Positions 1 through 8,633 of a DNA stretch of 64,000 nucleotides are shown here, in pieces. The number at the start of each line of letters is the position of its first letter. The stretch's first letter is position 1. The notes under the pieces were generated by a model that saw only the letters and a list, made by a program, of their open reading frames with translations, searched no databases and was not told the origin of the DNA. This stretch comes from Streptomyces sp. L2 (GTDB taxonomy: Bacteria; Actinomycetota; Actinomycetes; Streptomycetales; Streptomycetaceae), in contig NZ_QBDT01000001.1 of NCBI RefSeq assembly GCF_004124325.1, positions 7,440,001 through 7,504,000 of the forward strand, written 5' to 3'. A program made the translations under genes and the position numbers.

Positions 1-1
1 G

Positions 2-2038
2 CCCGCCTCCCTGGCCGCGGGCACCGTGAGCACGACGTACAACAACAAGCACCGGATCCAGGTCGCCTCGACCACCGCGACCGTCGCCAAGTCCGCCGCC
101 GAGAGCAAGGCGCTGAAGACGGCCACGTCACTCGCGGGGTCCAAGGCGAGCGCCGACAGCGCGCGCAAGGTGATCTGGGCCGGCCACGGCACCCCGAAGC
201 TGGCCTGGGAGACCGTGATCGGCGGCTTCCAGGACGACGGCACGCCCAGCAGGCTGCACGTCATCACCGACGCCACCACCGGCAAGGAGCTGTACCGGTA
301 CCAGGCGATCGACACCGGCGTCGGCAACACCCGCTACAGCGGGCAGGTGTCCCTGACGACGGCCCAGTCGGGCTCGACGTACACGCTGACCGACAACCAG
401 CGCGGCGGCCACAAGACGTACAACCTCAACCACGGTACGTCCGGCACCGGTTCGCTGTTCTCGCAGTCGAACGACACCTGGGGCGACGGCACCAACAACA
501 ACGCCGCCACCGCGGGCGCGGACGCCGCCTACGGCGCGCAGGAGACGTGGGACTTCTACAAGAACACGTTCGGCCGCAGCGGCATCAAGAACGACGGTGT
601 CGGCGCCTACTCCCGCGTGCACTACGGCAACTCGTACGTGAACGCGTTCTGGGACGACAGCTGCTTCTGCATGACCTACGGCGACGGCTCGAACAACGCC
701 GACCCGCTGACCGCGCTCGACGTCGCCGGCCACGAGATGAGCCACGGCGTCACCTCCAACACCGCCGGCCTGGAGTACTACGGCGAGTCGGGCGGCCTGA
801 ACGAGGCCACCTCCGACATCTTCGGCACCGGCGTGGAGTTCTACGCCAACAACTCATCCGACCCCGGTGACTACCTCATCGGCGAGAAGATCGACATCAA
901 CGGCGACGGCACCCCGCTGCGCTACATGGACAAGCCCAGCAAGGACGGCGGCTCCGCCGACAGCTGGTACTCCGGCGTCGGAAACCTCGACGTGCACTAC
1001 TCCTCGGGCCCGGCGAACCACATGTTCTACCTGCTGTCCGAGGGCAGCGGCACCAAGGTGATCAACGGCGTCACCTACAACAGCCCGACCTCCGACGGCG
1101 TCGCCGTCACCGGCATCGGCCGGGACAAGGCGCTGCAGGTCTGGTACAAGGCGCTCACGACGTACATGACGTCGAGCACCGACTACGCCGGGGCCCGCAA
1201 CGCCGCCCTTCAGGCCGCGGCCGCGCTGTACGGGCAGAACTCCACCGAGTACGCCGGGGTGGGCAACGCCTTCGCGGGCATCAACGTGGGCAGTCACATC
1301 AACCCGCCCAGCAGCGGTGTGACGGTCACCAACCCGGGCAGCCAGACCTCGACCGTCGGCACGGCGGTGAGCCTGCAGATCAACGCCTCCAGCACCAACA
1401 GCGGTGCGCTGAGCTACAGCGCCTCGGGTCTGCCCGCCGGGCTGTCGATCAACAGCTCGACCGGTCTGATCTCCGGCACGCCCACCACCGCGGGCAGCTC
1501 CAGCACCACGGTCACGGTGACCGACTCGGCCGGCAAGACCGGCACGGCCAACTTCAGCTGGACGGTCAACCCGGTCGGTGGCGGCTGCTCCTCGGCCCAG
1601 CTGCTGAAGAACCAGGGCTTCGAGTCGGGCAGCACCGGCTGGACGGCGACGAGCGGTGTCATCACCACCGACTCCGGTGAGGCCGCGCACAGCGGCTCCT
1701 ACAAGGCCTGGCTCGACGGTTACGGCCGCTCGCACACCGACAGCGTGTCCCAGTCGGTGACCATCCCGGCCGGCTGCACGGCCAAGCTCACCTTCTACCT
1801 GCACATCGACAGCTCCGAGTACACCTCCAGCACGGCGTACGACAAGCTGACGGTGACCGCGGGCTCGAAGACCCTGGCGACGTACTCGAACCTGAACGCC
1901 GCCTCGGGCTACAGCCAGAAGTCCTTCGACCTGTCCTCGCTGGCGGGCCAGACCGTCACGCTGAAGTTCAACGGCGTCGAGGACGTCTCGCTCCAGACCA
2001 GCTTCGTCGTGGACGACACCGCCCTGACGATCAGCTGA
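2..2038 (+). CDS. Secreted M4 (thermolysin-like) metallopeptidase, 5' end outside the window
   Basis: The frame is open to the left edge, so the signal peptide and most of the propeptide are missing; 678 residues are visible. A propeptide remnant is followed by a zinc-protease domain with HEMSH (visible residues 244-248) and the third ligand in GLNEATSD (Glu268). The 20-residue spacing from the second His to this Glu matches thermolysin. A later VHYSSG segment probably carries the transition-state His. C-terminal to this are an Ig-like putative-binding domain (about 435-520) and a jelly-roll-like domain starting with a Cys and an NQGFESG motif, probably for substrate or wall binding. It should degrade extracellular protein. 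It converges with the next gene across a strong hairpin. Confidence 0.93.
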   Translation, partial: PASLAAGTVSTTYNNKHRIQVASTTATVAKSAAESKALKTATSLAGSKASADSARKVIWAGHGTPKLAWETVIGGFQDDGTPSRLHVITDATTGKELYRYQAIDTGVGNTRYSGQVSLTTAQSGSTYTLTDNQRGGHKTYNLNHGTSGTGSLFSQSNDTWGDGTNNNAATAGADAAYGAQETWDFYKNTFGRSGIKNDGVGAYSRVHYGNSYVNAFWDDSCFCMTYGDGSNNADPLTALDVAGHEMSHGVTSNTAGLEYYGESGGLNEATSDIFGTGVEFYANNSSDPGDYLIGEKIDINGDGTPLRYMDKPSKDGGSADSWYSGVGNLDVHYSSGPANHMFYLLSEGSGTKVINGVTYNSPTSDGVAVTGIGRDKALQVWYKALTTYMTSSTDYAGARNAALQAAAALYGQNSTEYAGVGNAFAGINVGSHINPPSSGVTVTNPGSQTSTVGTAVSLQINASSTNSGALSYSASGLPAGLSINSSTGLISGTPTTAGSSSTTVTVTDSAGKTGTANFSWTVNPVGGGCSSAQLLKNQGFESGSTGWTATSGVITTDSGEAAHSGSYKAWLDGYGRSHTDSVSQSVTIPAGCTAKLTFYLHIDSSEYTSSTAYDKLTVTAGSKTLATYSNLNAASGYSQKSFDLSSLAGQTVTLKFNGVEDVSLQTSFVVDDTALTIS

Positions 2039-2086
2039 CACCCGGCACACGCCGGTCCCCGGCGCACGCTGAACCCTGACACACAC

Positions 2087-2125
2087 GAGGTCCCGCACGC
2101 GGAAGCCGTCCGCGTGCGGGACCTC
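2087..2125. terminator. Bidirectional hairpin terminator
   Basis: A perfect 17-bp inverted repeat (2087-2103 and 2109-2125) with a 5-nt loop lies between the convergent M4 and GH64 genes. No U-tract follows, which is usual for high-GC actinomycete terminators. Confidence 0.8.
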
Positions 2126-2133
2126 GCACGTCG

Positions 2134-3333
2134 TCAGCTCAGCGGATCCAGCGTGAGGTACGCCTGCTGCGGGCTGCCGTCGTGGACGAGCGACTCGTGG
2201 TGGCCGACGTCGTCGAAGGCGAACGCGTAGGCGTTGCCGTCGGCCATCTGCGCGTGGACCGCGCGCGCGTACTGGTTCGTCACGGCGTCCTGGTAGAAGT
2301 TGGCCGACGAGCTGTCCGGCTGGTTCGGATTCACCAGCAGCGTCGACCGGTTGAAGCCGGCGCACAGCGTACGGGAGATGGGCCCGCGCACCGCGTCGTT
2401 CGGCGCGTCCAGCAGTTTGTGGCAGCCGAAGACACTGTCCGCGTCCGGCTTCTGGAAACTGGTCACGACCGCACCGGAGGAGTCGGTGAAGTTCATGACG
2501 TTCCCCGAGACCCGGCCGTAGTACCTGGTGCCCGGCCGGTCGGCGAACGGCGTGACGGTGAGCGTCGACGTCGCGTACTTCTGCCAGACCCGGTTGACGT
2601 AGTCGTCCATCACGGACGCCGGCAGGGCCCCGGTCTCGACGCCGTACAGCGGGGACAGTGCGCGCAGGACGGTGCCGTCGGAACGGGTCTGGATCAGACC
2701 GGCCCAGCCGCCCGGCCGGCCGCGCAGCGCGTTGAAGAACCCGGTGTAGCCACCGGACTTCAGATGCCCGGTGCTGCTCACGCCGCCGTCGGAGCGCTGC
2801 ACCCCGACCGCGTACGGCGCCGAGAACATGTCCACCTGGGTGCTGTTGATGAACAGCCCGGAGTCGTTCAGCGTGTACTCCGACCAGTTGAACAGGATGT
2901 TCCGGTTGGGGTCGCTGGGGTTCTGCACCGCGGGCTGCACCAGACCGCCCGTGGTCAGCTTGAACACCAGCTTCTGGCCGTAGGAGAAGTAGATCCGGCC
3001 CGAGAACTTCGGGATGCGGATCGTCTTCGACTGCCCGGCGGCCGGCCCGGCGATCGCCGCGTCCGGCGCGGGCGTCGGCGGGTTGCCGCCCGCCGGCCAG
3101 GCGTGGAAGGCGCCGCTCGCGTCCGCCCAGCCCTGCCGGCCCGACGACAGCTGGGTGCCGAGGTCGTAGACGTACACCGGGTCGGAGCGGCCCGAGTTGT
3201 TGGTGATCTTCAGCGGAATGGTGTCCGGGACGGCGGCGCCGGCCCGGTCCGGCGTGCCCAGCGTGAGCAGCGCGCCGACCAGGGCCGCCGCCGCGGCCAC
3301 CGGCAGCGCGGGACGTATCAGTCTCTTGAGCAC
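2134..3333 (-). CDS. Secreted GH64 beta-1,3-glucanase
   Basis: A 399-residue product resembling family 64 laminaripentaose-producing beta-1,3-glucanases, which cut fungal-wall glucan outside the cell. The signal peptide is clear: LKRLIRP, a long hydrophobic Ala/Leu stretch, then AGA before the mature AVPDTIPL. Family-like stretches include NILFNWSEYTLND and FFNALRGRPGGWAG. The start is the GTG at 3333 because GGAGG sits six bases upstream (3344-3340); in-frame starts further upstream would put a charged leader before the signal peptide. No separate carbohydrate-binding module is visible. A LacI-type palindrome 54 bp upstream suggests sugar-controlled transcription. Family assignment is by remembered motifs; secretion is clear. 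Confidence 0.85.
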   Translation of the reverse strand: MLKRLIRPALPVAAAAALVGALLTLGTPDRAGAAVPDTIPLKITNNSGRSDPVYVYDLGTQLSSGRQGWADASGAFHAWPAGGNPPTPAPDAAIAGPAAGQSKTIRIPKFSGRIYFSYGQKLVFKLTTGGLVQPAVQNPSDPNRNILFNWSEYTLNDSGLFINSTQVDMFSAPYAVGVQRSDGGVSSTGHLKSGGYTGFFNALRGRPGGWAGLIQTRSDGTVLRALSPLYGVETGALPASVMDDYVNRVWQKYATSTLTVTPFADRPGTRYYGRVSGNVMNFTDSSGAVVTSFQKPDADSVFGCHKLLDAPNDAVRGPISRTLCAGFNRSTLLVNPNQPDSSSANFYQDAVTNQYARAVHAQMADGNAYAFAFDDVGHHESLVHDGSPQQAYLTLDPLS

Positions 3334-3360
3334 TCTCCACCTCCGTGTGGGGTCGGGGTG

Positions 3361-3380
3361 GTACGGATATTGGTCCGTAC
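3361..3380. promoter_or_regulatory. Inverted repeat upstream of the GH64 gene
   Basis: GTACGGA and TCCGTAC form perfect 7-bp arms around a 6-bp centre, 28-47 bp upstream of the GTG start. It may be a second operator or a 5'-UTR hairpin; it lies next to the LacI-type palindrome. Confidence 0.45.
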
Positions 3381-3386
3381 CTGTTG

Positions 3387-3402
3387 CTGAGAGCGCTCTC
3401 AG
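3387..3402. promoter_or_regulatory. LacI/CebR-type operator
   Basis: CTGAGAGCGCTCTCAG is a perfect 16-bp palindrome centred on the CpG typical of LacI-family operators. It resembles the cellobiose-repressor site TGGGAGCGCTCCCA known in streptomycetes. It is in the promoter region of the GH64 glucanase, so induction by a glucan oligosaccharide is the natural inference. No LacI-family gene is in this window. Confidence 0.75.
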
Positions 3403-3484
3403 AGTCATGGTCGGGACACGTTCATGTCAATGAGTTCGGCCGGATCCGTACGGCGTCCGCACCGGCGGACGCCCGGAAAACGGG

Positions 3485-4240
3485 TCAGAACGTGCGCTTC
3501 AACAGGTCGAGCAGCGCCGCCCAGTGGCGCTCGTCGCCCTCCCGCTGGTACGCGTTCGTGTCGGCCTGGGTGTAGCCGTGGGGCGCGTCCGGATAGACCT
3601 CGCAGGTGTGCCGCACGCCGGCGGCGGTCAGGGCGTCCTCCAGGCGCCGCATCTGCTCCTCGGGCAGGGAGGCGTCCCGGTCGGCGTGGCCGAAGTACAG
3701 CTCGGCGGTGATGTGTCCGGCGCCGAGGTGCGGGCTGTCCGGGTCGTCGGTCGCGAGCCGCCCGCCGTGGAAGCCCGCCGCGGCAGCCACCCGGCCGGGG
3801 TGCGTGGCCGCCGTCCGCAGGGCGAGCCGGGCGCCCATGCAGTAGCCGGTCAGCGCCACCGGCCCGTCCGCGACGAGCGGGCTGTCGGCCAGCCACCCTA
3901 GGTACGCGTCGGCGTCCCGCGCGGTCCGTTCCGGAGTCAGCGTCCGCAGCAGCGGGCTGAGCCGCTGCCAGATGGTGGGATCGGCCGACGGGTCGATGAA
4001 CTCCGGCAGGTCCACGACGGGAGCCCGGCCCTTGCGGTAGAACACGTTCGGCACCAGGACGGTGTAGCCGGCGCCGGTCAGCCGGTCGGCCATCGCCCGC
4101 AGGTGCGGCCGCAGTCCGTAGGCGTCCTGGTAGAGCAGCACGCCCGGCCGCGGCGTCCCGTCGGCGGGGTGGGCCAGGTAGGCGTCGGCGGTGCCGTCCC
4201 CGGTCGGGATGTCGACGGTCGTGCCCTGTACGGCGGTCAT
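3485..4240 (-). CDS. Dienelactone hydrolase family protein
   Basis: A 251-residue alpha/beta hydrolase of the dienelactone hydrolase family with no signal peptide, so cytoplasmic. The nucleophile elbow is GYCMGARLAL, with Cys in place of Ser. The acid lies in the HADRDASLP segment and the base in PDAPHGYTQ near the C-terminus, giving the family's Cys-Asp-His triad. ATG at 4240 is preceded by GAGGAGG about 12 bases upstream behind a run of C. The physiological substrate cannot be told; members cleave cyclic esters from catechol breakdown, but no aromatic pathway gene is nearby. It ends about 150 bp upstream of the GH64 start, so it is probably a separate transcript. Confidence 0.88.
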   Translation of the reverse strand: MTAVQGTTVDIPTGDGTADAYLAHPADGTPRPGVLLYQDAYGLRPHLRAMADRLTGAGYTVLVPNVFYRKGRAPVVDLPEFIDPSADPTIWQRLSPLLRTLTPERTARDADAYLGWLADSPLVADGPVALTGYCMGARLALRTAATHPGRVAAAAGFHGGRLATDDPDSPHLGAGHITAELYFGHADRDASLPEEQMRRLEDALTAAGVRHTCEVYPDAPHGYTQADTNAYQREGDERHWAALLDLLKRTF

Positions 4241-4365
4241 GGGGGGGGGAGCCTCCTCGGACGGTCGGCGGCGCCGGGCGGGAACCCGCCGGTGCCACGG
4301 GTACGGCCCATGCTGCCACGCAAGATCCCGGCGGGAGGCCCTGGGCCAGGAGGCCCCGGCGCGCC

Positions 4366-4986
4366 TCATTCGAAGCGGGCGGTGTCTCCCGCTCCGTGCC
4401 GGACGATCTCGGCCTCGCCCCCGGAGAAGTCCACGACCGTGGTGGGCTCGGTCCCGCAGTCCCCGGAGTCGACCACCGCGTCGACCACGTGGTCGAGCAG
4501 GTCCTTGATTTCCCAGCCCTGGGTCATCGGCTCCTCCTCGTCCGGCAGCAGCAGCGTGCTCGACAGCAGTGGCTCGCCCAGTTCGGCCAGCAGCGCCTGG
4601 GTGACCACGTGGTCGGGGATCCGTACGCCCACGGTCTTCTTCTTCGGGTGCAGCAGTTTGCGCGGCACCTCGCGGGTCGCCGGGAGGATGAACGTGTAAC
4701 TGCCGGGCGTCGACGCCTTCACGGCCCGGAACACGTCGTTGTCGACCCGCACGAACTGGCCGAGCTGGGCGAAGTCCCGGCACATCAGCGTGAAGTGGTG
4801 CCGGTCGTCGAGCCGGCGGATCGAGCGGATCCGGTCCATGCCGTCCTTGCTGCCCAGCTTGCAGCCCAGCGCGTAACAGGAGTCGGTCGGGTATGCGATG
4901 AGCGCCCCCTCCCGCACCGCGTCGGCGATCTGCGCGATGCTGCGGGGCTGCGGGTTCTCGGGGTGCACGTCGAAGTACTTCGCCAT
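4366..4986 (-). CDS. YciO-type protein of the Sua5/YciO/YrdC family
   Basis: The 206 residues match a single YrdC-like domain without the extra C-terminal Sua5 domain. Visible family features are the N-terminal IAYPTDSCYALGC segment (nucleotide and threonine pocket), the Arg/Lys-rich RIRSIRRLDDRHHFTLMC stretch, and GSYTFILPAT. YrdC/Sua5 enzymes make threonylcarbamoyl-AMP for the t6A modification of tRNA. The YciO subgroup is a paralogue with weak or uncertain activity, and the length and HPENPQPRSI start suggest that subgroup. ATG at 4986 is the obvious start. The gene is divergent from the PucR-type regulator across about 330 bp. Confidence 0.88.
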   Translation of the reverse strand: MAKYFDVHPENPQPRSIAQIADAVREGALIAYPTDSCYALGCKLGSKDGMDRIRSIRRLDDRHHFTLMCRDFAQLGQFVRVDNDVFRAVKASTPGSYTFILPATREVPRKLLHPKKKTVGVRIPDHVVTQALLAELGEPLLSSTLLLPDEEEPMTQGWEIKDLLDHVVDAVVDSGDCGTEPTTVVDFSGGEAEIVRHGAGDTARFE

Positions 4987-5318
4987 TCACCGAGCTTATG
5001 CCGTACCGGGTGCGACCGGCGCATCCACGCCACGGTCGGGGGGCACGCCCACGGCCCGCCCTGGAATTTCCGTGCGCGGAAATTTCTGTGCGTACTTCCC
5101 GGAATCCGGGGCATGCGACCTCTGAGCCGCCCGGAGCATCCCCCCGCCCCGGGCCTGGCACAGCCGCCGGCGGCCCACCCCCCCGGGCCGCCGGCGGAGC
5201 CGTGCCCGGCGGCCGTCGGGCGCCCGGGGCCGGTTGCCGGGGCTACGTCCGGACGCGTACGCCGAGGTCAGCGCTAGGATCTGGCATTCGGACCAGGCCT
5301 GATCCGCGGGAGAGGGCC
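4987..5318. other. Intergenic region between divergent genes
   Basis: These 332 bases hold no convincing gene. They contain one AT-rich patch with an 8-bp inverted repeat (listed separately) and otherwise plain GC-rich sequence that must carry promoters for both the YciO-type gene and the regulator. Confidence 0.6.
5065..5084. promoter_or_regulatory. AT-rich inverted repeat between yciO-like and pucR-like genes
   Basis: AATTTCCG and CGGAAATT are perfect 8-bp arms separated by TGCG. This is an isolated AT-rich island in a GC-rich divergent intergenic region and looks like an operator. No cognate regulator is proven; autoregulation by the adjacent PucR-type protein is one possibility. Confidence 0.45.
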
Positions 5319-6968
5319 GTGAGGACGAGGAGAGGCGGGGTGACCGGCAGAGCCCAGGAGGGGACGCACCCGCGGCAGCCCCGGGACGCGCAGCCCAGGG
5401 ACGCGCAGTCCCAGGACGCGGAGCCCCAGGACGCGCAACGCCGGGACGCGCAGACCCGGGACGCCGCCTGGGCGGCACAGCTGCTCGACCTGCTGCGCCC
5501 GGCCGGCCGGGACCCGCGCCGGGTCGTCGCCTGGCTCGCGCGGACCGTCGGGGCGACCGTCCGCCTCCAGGACGCGCACGGCGGCCTCCTCGCCGGAGAA
5601 GAGCTGCCGCTGGACGAGGCCGTCGTCGCGGACGTGGTCACCGGCAGGATCTCCGCCGCCGCCCTGGACGACGGCACCCGGCACGTCCGCCTGGTCGGCC
5701 TTCGCCACCCCGAGCCGGGAGCGGTGCTCGCCGTCGGCCGGACCGCCCCCTTCGACCGGCGCGCCGCGGAGATCGTTACCCACACCGCAGGCGTCCTCGA
5801 ACTCCTGCTCAGAGAAGCGGAGTTGACGGCGGCCGGACGGCAACTGCGGCGGGCCGCCGCCGATCTGCGGCTGGCGATCCTGCAACTGCTCATGGTCGAG
5901 GACACCGTCTCCGCCCGCCGGGTCGCCGCCGGTCTGTGGCCGGGCCTGCTCGACGCGAACAGCGCGCGCGTCTACGTCATCGAGGGCGCCCCCGCCGACC
6001 GCGACCGGATCGCCGACGAGTGCCAGGAGCTCACCGACGGCCAGGCCCTCGTCGTGCGGTGTCCCGCGATGGACGGCCACGTGATCGTCCTCGGTCCCGC
6101 GTCCGTGGTGGGGGAGCGGCTGGGCGGACTGGTCGACGGCCGGCCGGGCACCTACCTGGGCGGCAGCCTCCGCCAGAGCCTCGCCCGGACCGCCTCCGCC
6201 TACGGACAGGCCGTCAGCGCCCTCGCCGTCGCCCGCTTCCGCCCGGACCGCGCCGCCGTCTACGCCGAACGCACCCACCCCGAACGGCTGCTGGACCCCG
6301 CCGCCCTGCGCGCCTGGTCCGCCGACCTGCTGCGCCCACTGGACTCGCTGCCCCACCACACCCGTGCCGAACTGCTGGCCACCACCCGGCTGGGCCTGGA
6401 GTTCACCGCGGTGAACGCGGCGAAGGTCCTCGGGGTCAGCCGCAACACCGTCCGCGCCCGCATGGACCGCGTCGAGACGCTGCTCGGCACGCGCTTCTCC
6501 GACCTGGCCGCCCGCGCCGCCGCCCACCTCGCCCTCAACACCGAGGCCGCGCACGGCCCGTACGACCCCGGAGCCACCGCCCTCGACGGCCCGCACGGCC
6601 CCTCCGGGGCCCCCGCCGCTCCAGACCCGGTCCGGCTGGACGACCTCCTCGGCCAGGGCACCCTCCGCGCCTGGGCCGCGAACCTCCTCGGCTGCCTGGA
6701 CGCCGACGGCCGCGACCTGCGGGGCACCCTGCGCGCCTGGATCTCCGCCGGGGCGAACGCCGAACGCGCCGCGCAGGAGCGCGGGTTGCACGCCCAGACC
6801 GTCCGCGAGCACGTACGTGCCGCCGAACCGGTCCTGGAGCGGCACCTGCTCACCGCGGGCACCGACCTGTACGAGGTCGTGCTCGCCCATCTGGCCACCG
6901 GCGCCGTCGCCGTACCGGCCCTCGGCCGGGCGAACCGGGAGCAACCGGACTCACCTGTGCACGGGTGA
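5319..6968 (+). CDS. PucR/CdaR-type transcriptional regulator with two C-terminal HTH modules
   Basis: A 549-residue protein. After a low-complexity N-terminus made of a five-residue repeat (DNA 5382-5465) comes a GAF-like region, then a PucR-type HTH around GLEFTAVNAAKVLGVSRNTV. A second divergent copy follows after a Pro/Gly/Ala linker, around ERAAQERGLHAQTVREHV. PucR proteins usually control purine, sugar-acid or amino-acid catabolism; the effector here is unknown. The start could be GTG 5319 (GGGAGAGG upstream) or GTG 5340 (GAGGAG seven bases upstream); the first is listed because it has a good site and is longer. The stop codon lies inside a 20-bp near-palindrome. No target operon is adjacent. 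Confidence 0.82.
   Translation: MRTRRGGVTGRAQEGTHPRQPRDAQPRDAQSQDAEPQDAQRRDAQTRDAAWAAQLLDLLRPAGRDPRRVVAWLARTVGATVRLQDAHGGLLAGEELPLDEAVVADVVTGRISAAALDDGTRHVRLVGLRHPEPGAVLAVGRTAPFDRRAAEIVTHTAGVLELLLREAELTAAGRQLRRAAADLRLAILQLLMVEDTVSARRVAAGLWPGLLDANSARVYVIEGAPADRDRIADECQELTDGQALVVRCPAMDGHVIVLGPASVVGERLGGLVDGRPGTYLGGSLRQSLARTASAYGQAVSALAVARFRPDRAAVYAERTHPERLLDPAALRAWSADLLRPLDSLPHHTRAELLATTRLGLEFTAVNAAKVLGVSRNTVRARMDRVETLLGTRFSDLAARAAAHLALNTEAAHGPYDPGATALDGPHGPSGAPAAPDPVRLDDLLGQGTLRAWAANLLGCLDADGRDLRGTLRAWISAGANAERAAQERGLHAQTVREHVRAAEPVLERHLLTAGTDLYEVVLAHLATGAVAVPALGRANREQPDSPVHG
5382..5465 (+). repeat. In-frame 15-bp tandem repeat in the regulator's N-terminus
   Basis: About five and a half copies of a 15-bp unit of the form [C/A]GGGACGCGCAGNCC encode the pentapeptide pattern [R/Q]DA[Q/E]x. 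Copies differ at third positions and by single codons, so the array is old or purifying selection keeps the peptide. It could lengthen or shorten without shifting frame. Confidence 0.8.
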
Positions 6969-7190
6969 GCCCTGCGGGCGGCGCGGCGGGCAGCGGTGCG
7001 GTACCCCCGGCGCCGCGTCAGACGTAGGTTCGGCGTTCCGTGGGGTGCGACCGGAACGGGGGACCGGTCGCACCGCCACCGGACCGGCCGCACGTCCACC
7101 GGTCACCCGCGCGACCCGACCGATCACCTGTGCACCCTCACCGGTCGCCCGCCTGACCCGGCGGCCACCCGTGCACCCTCACCGGTCACC
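6951..7190. repeat. Dispersed GTGCAC-centred repeats downstream of the regulator
   Basis: Bases 6951-6970 form a 20-bp near-palindrome, CTCACC-TGTGCACG-GGTGAG, with one T/G mismatch pair, spanning the regulator's stop codon and probably acting as its terminator. The 12-bp half TCACCTGTGCAC recurs at 7124-7135. A 25-bp segment is directly repeated at 7125-7149 and 7166-7190 (41-bp period) with two mismatches. The 236-bp gap to the next gene otherwise holds nothing recognisable. Confidence 0.65.
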
Positions 7191-7204
7191 GGCGTACCGG
7201 ACCC

Positions 7205-8437
7205 TCACCCGCGCAGCCGGACCGGGATCTCCTGCCAGCCGTGGGCGATGAACGACGGCACCTGCCGCAGTTCGTCCGGCTTGACGGCCAGGGACAGCTC
7301 TGGGAAGCGGTCGAACAGTGCCGGGAGCGCGGTCAGGGCTTCCATCCGGGCCAGCGGCGCCCCGACACAGCGGTGCACGCCGATGCCGAACGCCAGATGG
7401 TCGTCGGCGCCGCGGTCCGCGTCGAAGCGGTCCGCGTCCGGGCCGTAGTGCGCGGGGTCCAGGCCCGCCGCGCCGAACGTCGTGATGATCGCGTCGCCGG
7501 CCGGGATCGTGACCTCGCCGACGCGCAGGTCCTCGGCGGCGAAACGCAGCGGCAGCGCCGAGACCGACGGGTGCGCGCGCAGCGTCTCGTCGACCACCGC
7601 GTCCCAGCCGATCGCGCCGGAGCGCACCGCGGCCAGCTGCCCGGGGTGCGTCAGCAGGGCGACGACCGCGTTGCCGATGAGATTGACCGTGGTCTCGAAG
7701 CCGGCCCCGACCACCAGCAGCAGCGTGTGCAGCAGCTCCTGGTCGCCCAGCCGGCCGCCCTCCTCGTCCCGGACCCGGATCAGCTCCGTCGTCATGTCGT
7801 CGGCCGGGTTCTCCCGCCGGTACGCGATGAGCGCGCCGAGCACCGTGCCGATGCGCTCCGCCACGGACGCCGCGTGCTCGGGACTCTGGTCGGAGGTGTC
7901 CATGACGTCCGCGATCAGCCGGGCCGCGTCGGACCACAACGCGTCGGGCACGCCGAGCAGTTCGCAGATCATCCGCATCGGCAGCGGATGCGCGAGCCCG
8001 GCCCGCAGGTCGACCACACCGCCGTCGGCGCCCTCCGCCTGCACCGCGTCGAGCAGGCCGGCGGTGATGGCCGCCACCCGGGGGCGCATCGCCTCGGTGC
8101 GCCGGAGCGTGAAGCTGGGGGCCACCAGCTTGCGCAGCCGGGCGTGGTCGGGGCCGTAGGTGGAGAGCATGTTGACCACGCCCACCCAGTTCACGATCCA
8201 GCTCCAGGCGGGGTGTCGGCCCACCTCGGGCCACAGCCGCCAGTGCAGCCGCGCGTCCTTGCTGACCCTCGGGTCGAGCATCAGGTTCCTGAGGACCTCG
8301 TGGCCCGTCGGCGCCCAGGCGGGAATGCCGCCCGGCAGTTCCACGGGCACCACCGGGCCGAGGGCGCGCAACCGTGCGCTCTCGGCGGCCAGGTCGGTGC
8401 CGAACGGGTCGAGGGCGATGCGGTCGGTGACGGTCAC
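7205..8437 (-). CDS. Cytochrome P450, orphan
   Basis: A 410-residue bacterial class I P450 with all hallmarks: the I-helix oxygen-activation motif AGFETT, the K-helix ExxR in DETLR, and the heme loop [15 protein letters not shown] with its Cys ligand. There is no signal or membrane anchor. The start is GTG 8437 with AGGAGA seven bases upstream. No ferredoxin, reductase or biosynthetic partner is adjacent, so the substrate is unknown; the sequence resembles macrolide/fatty-acid-type hydroxylases in general form only. The upstream serine hydrolase is on the same strand but about 200 bp away, so a shared transcript is doubtful. Confidence 0.93.
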   Translation of the reverse strand: MTVTDRIALDPFGTDLAAESARLRALGPVVPVELPGGIPAWAPTGHEVLRNLMLDPRVSKDARLHWRLWPEVGRHPAWSWIVNWVGVVNMLSTYGPDHARLRKLVAPSFTLRRTEAMRPRVAAITAGLLDAVQAEGADGGVVDLRAGLAHPLPMRMICELLGVPDALWSDAARLIADVMDTSDQSPEHAASVAERIGTVLGALIAYRRENPADDMTTELIRVRDEEGGRLGDQELLHTLLLVVGAGFETTVNLIGNAVVALLTHPGQLAAVRSGAIGWDAVVDETLRAHPSVSALPLRFAAEDLRVGEVTIPAGDAIITTFGAAGLDPAHYGPDADRFDADRGADDHLAFGIGVHRCVGAPLARMEALTALPALFDRFPELSLAVKPDELRQVPSFIAHGWQEIPVRLRG

Positions 8438-8633
8438 GACGGGTCTCCTGGCTGGGTCGGCCCTCTCCTGGGGCGGTCGGCAGCCAGTAGACCCCGTCGT
8501 CGACCTCGATCGACGGGTGCGGCACTGCTCGGCGCCGAATCTGGCCGAGTCGTACCGGGTTTTGAGCGCAAACCCGAAGGTCCGCGAACGTCCGCTCGGG
8601 GTCGGCGCGTTGTCCCGCCGAGGCCCGACCCGG

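Noticed and set aside
854..3340. Long minus-strand open frame across the M4 and GH64 genes, and many similar long frames elsewhere
   Set aside because: In GC-rich DNA, frames antisense or shifted to real genes stay open. The composition here (Arg/Gly/Ala strings), lack of ribosome sites and overlap with well-supported families show they are shadows.
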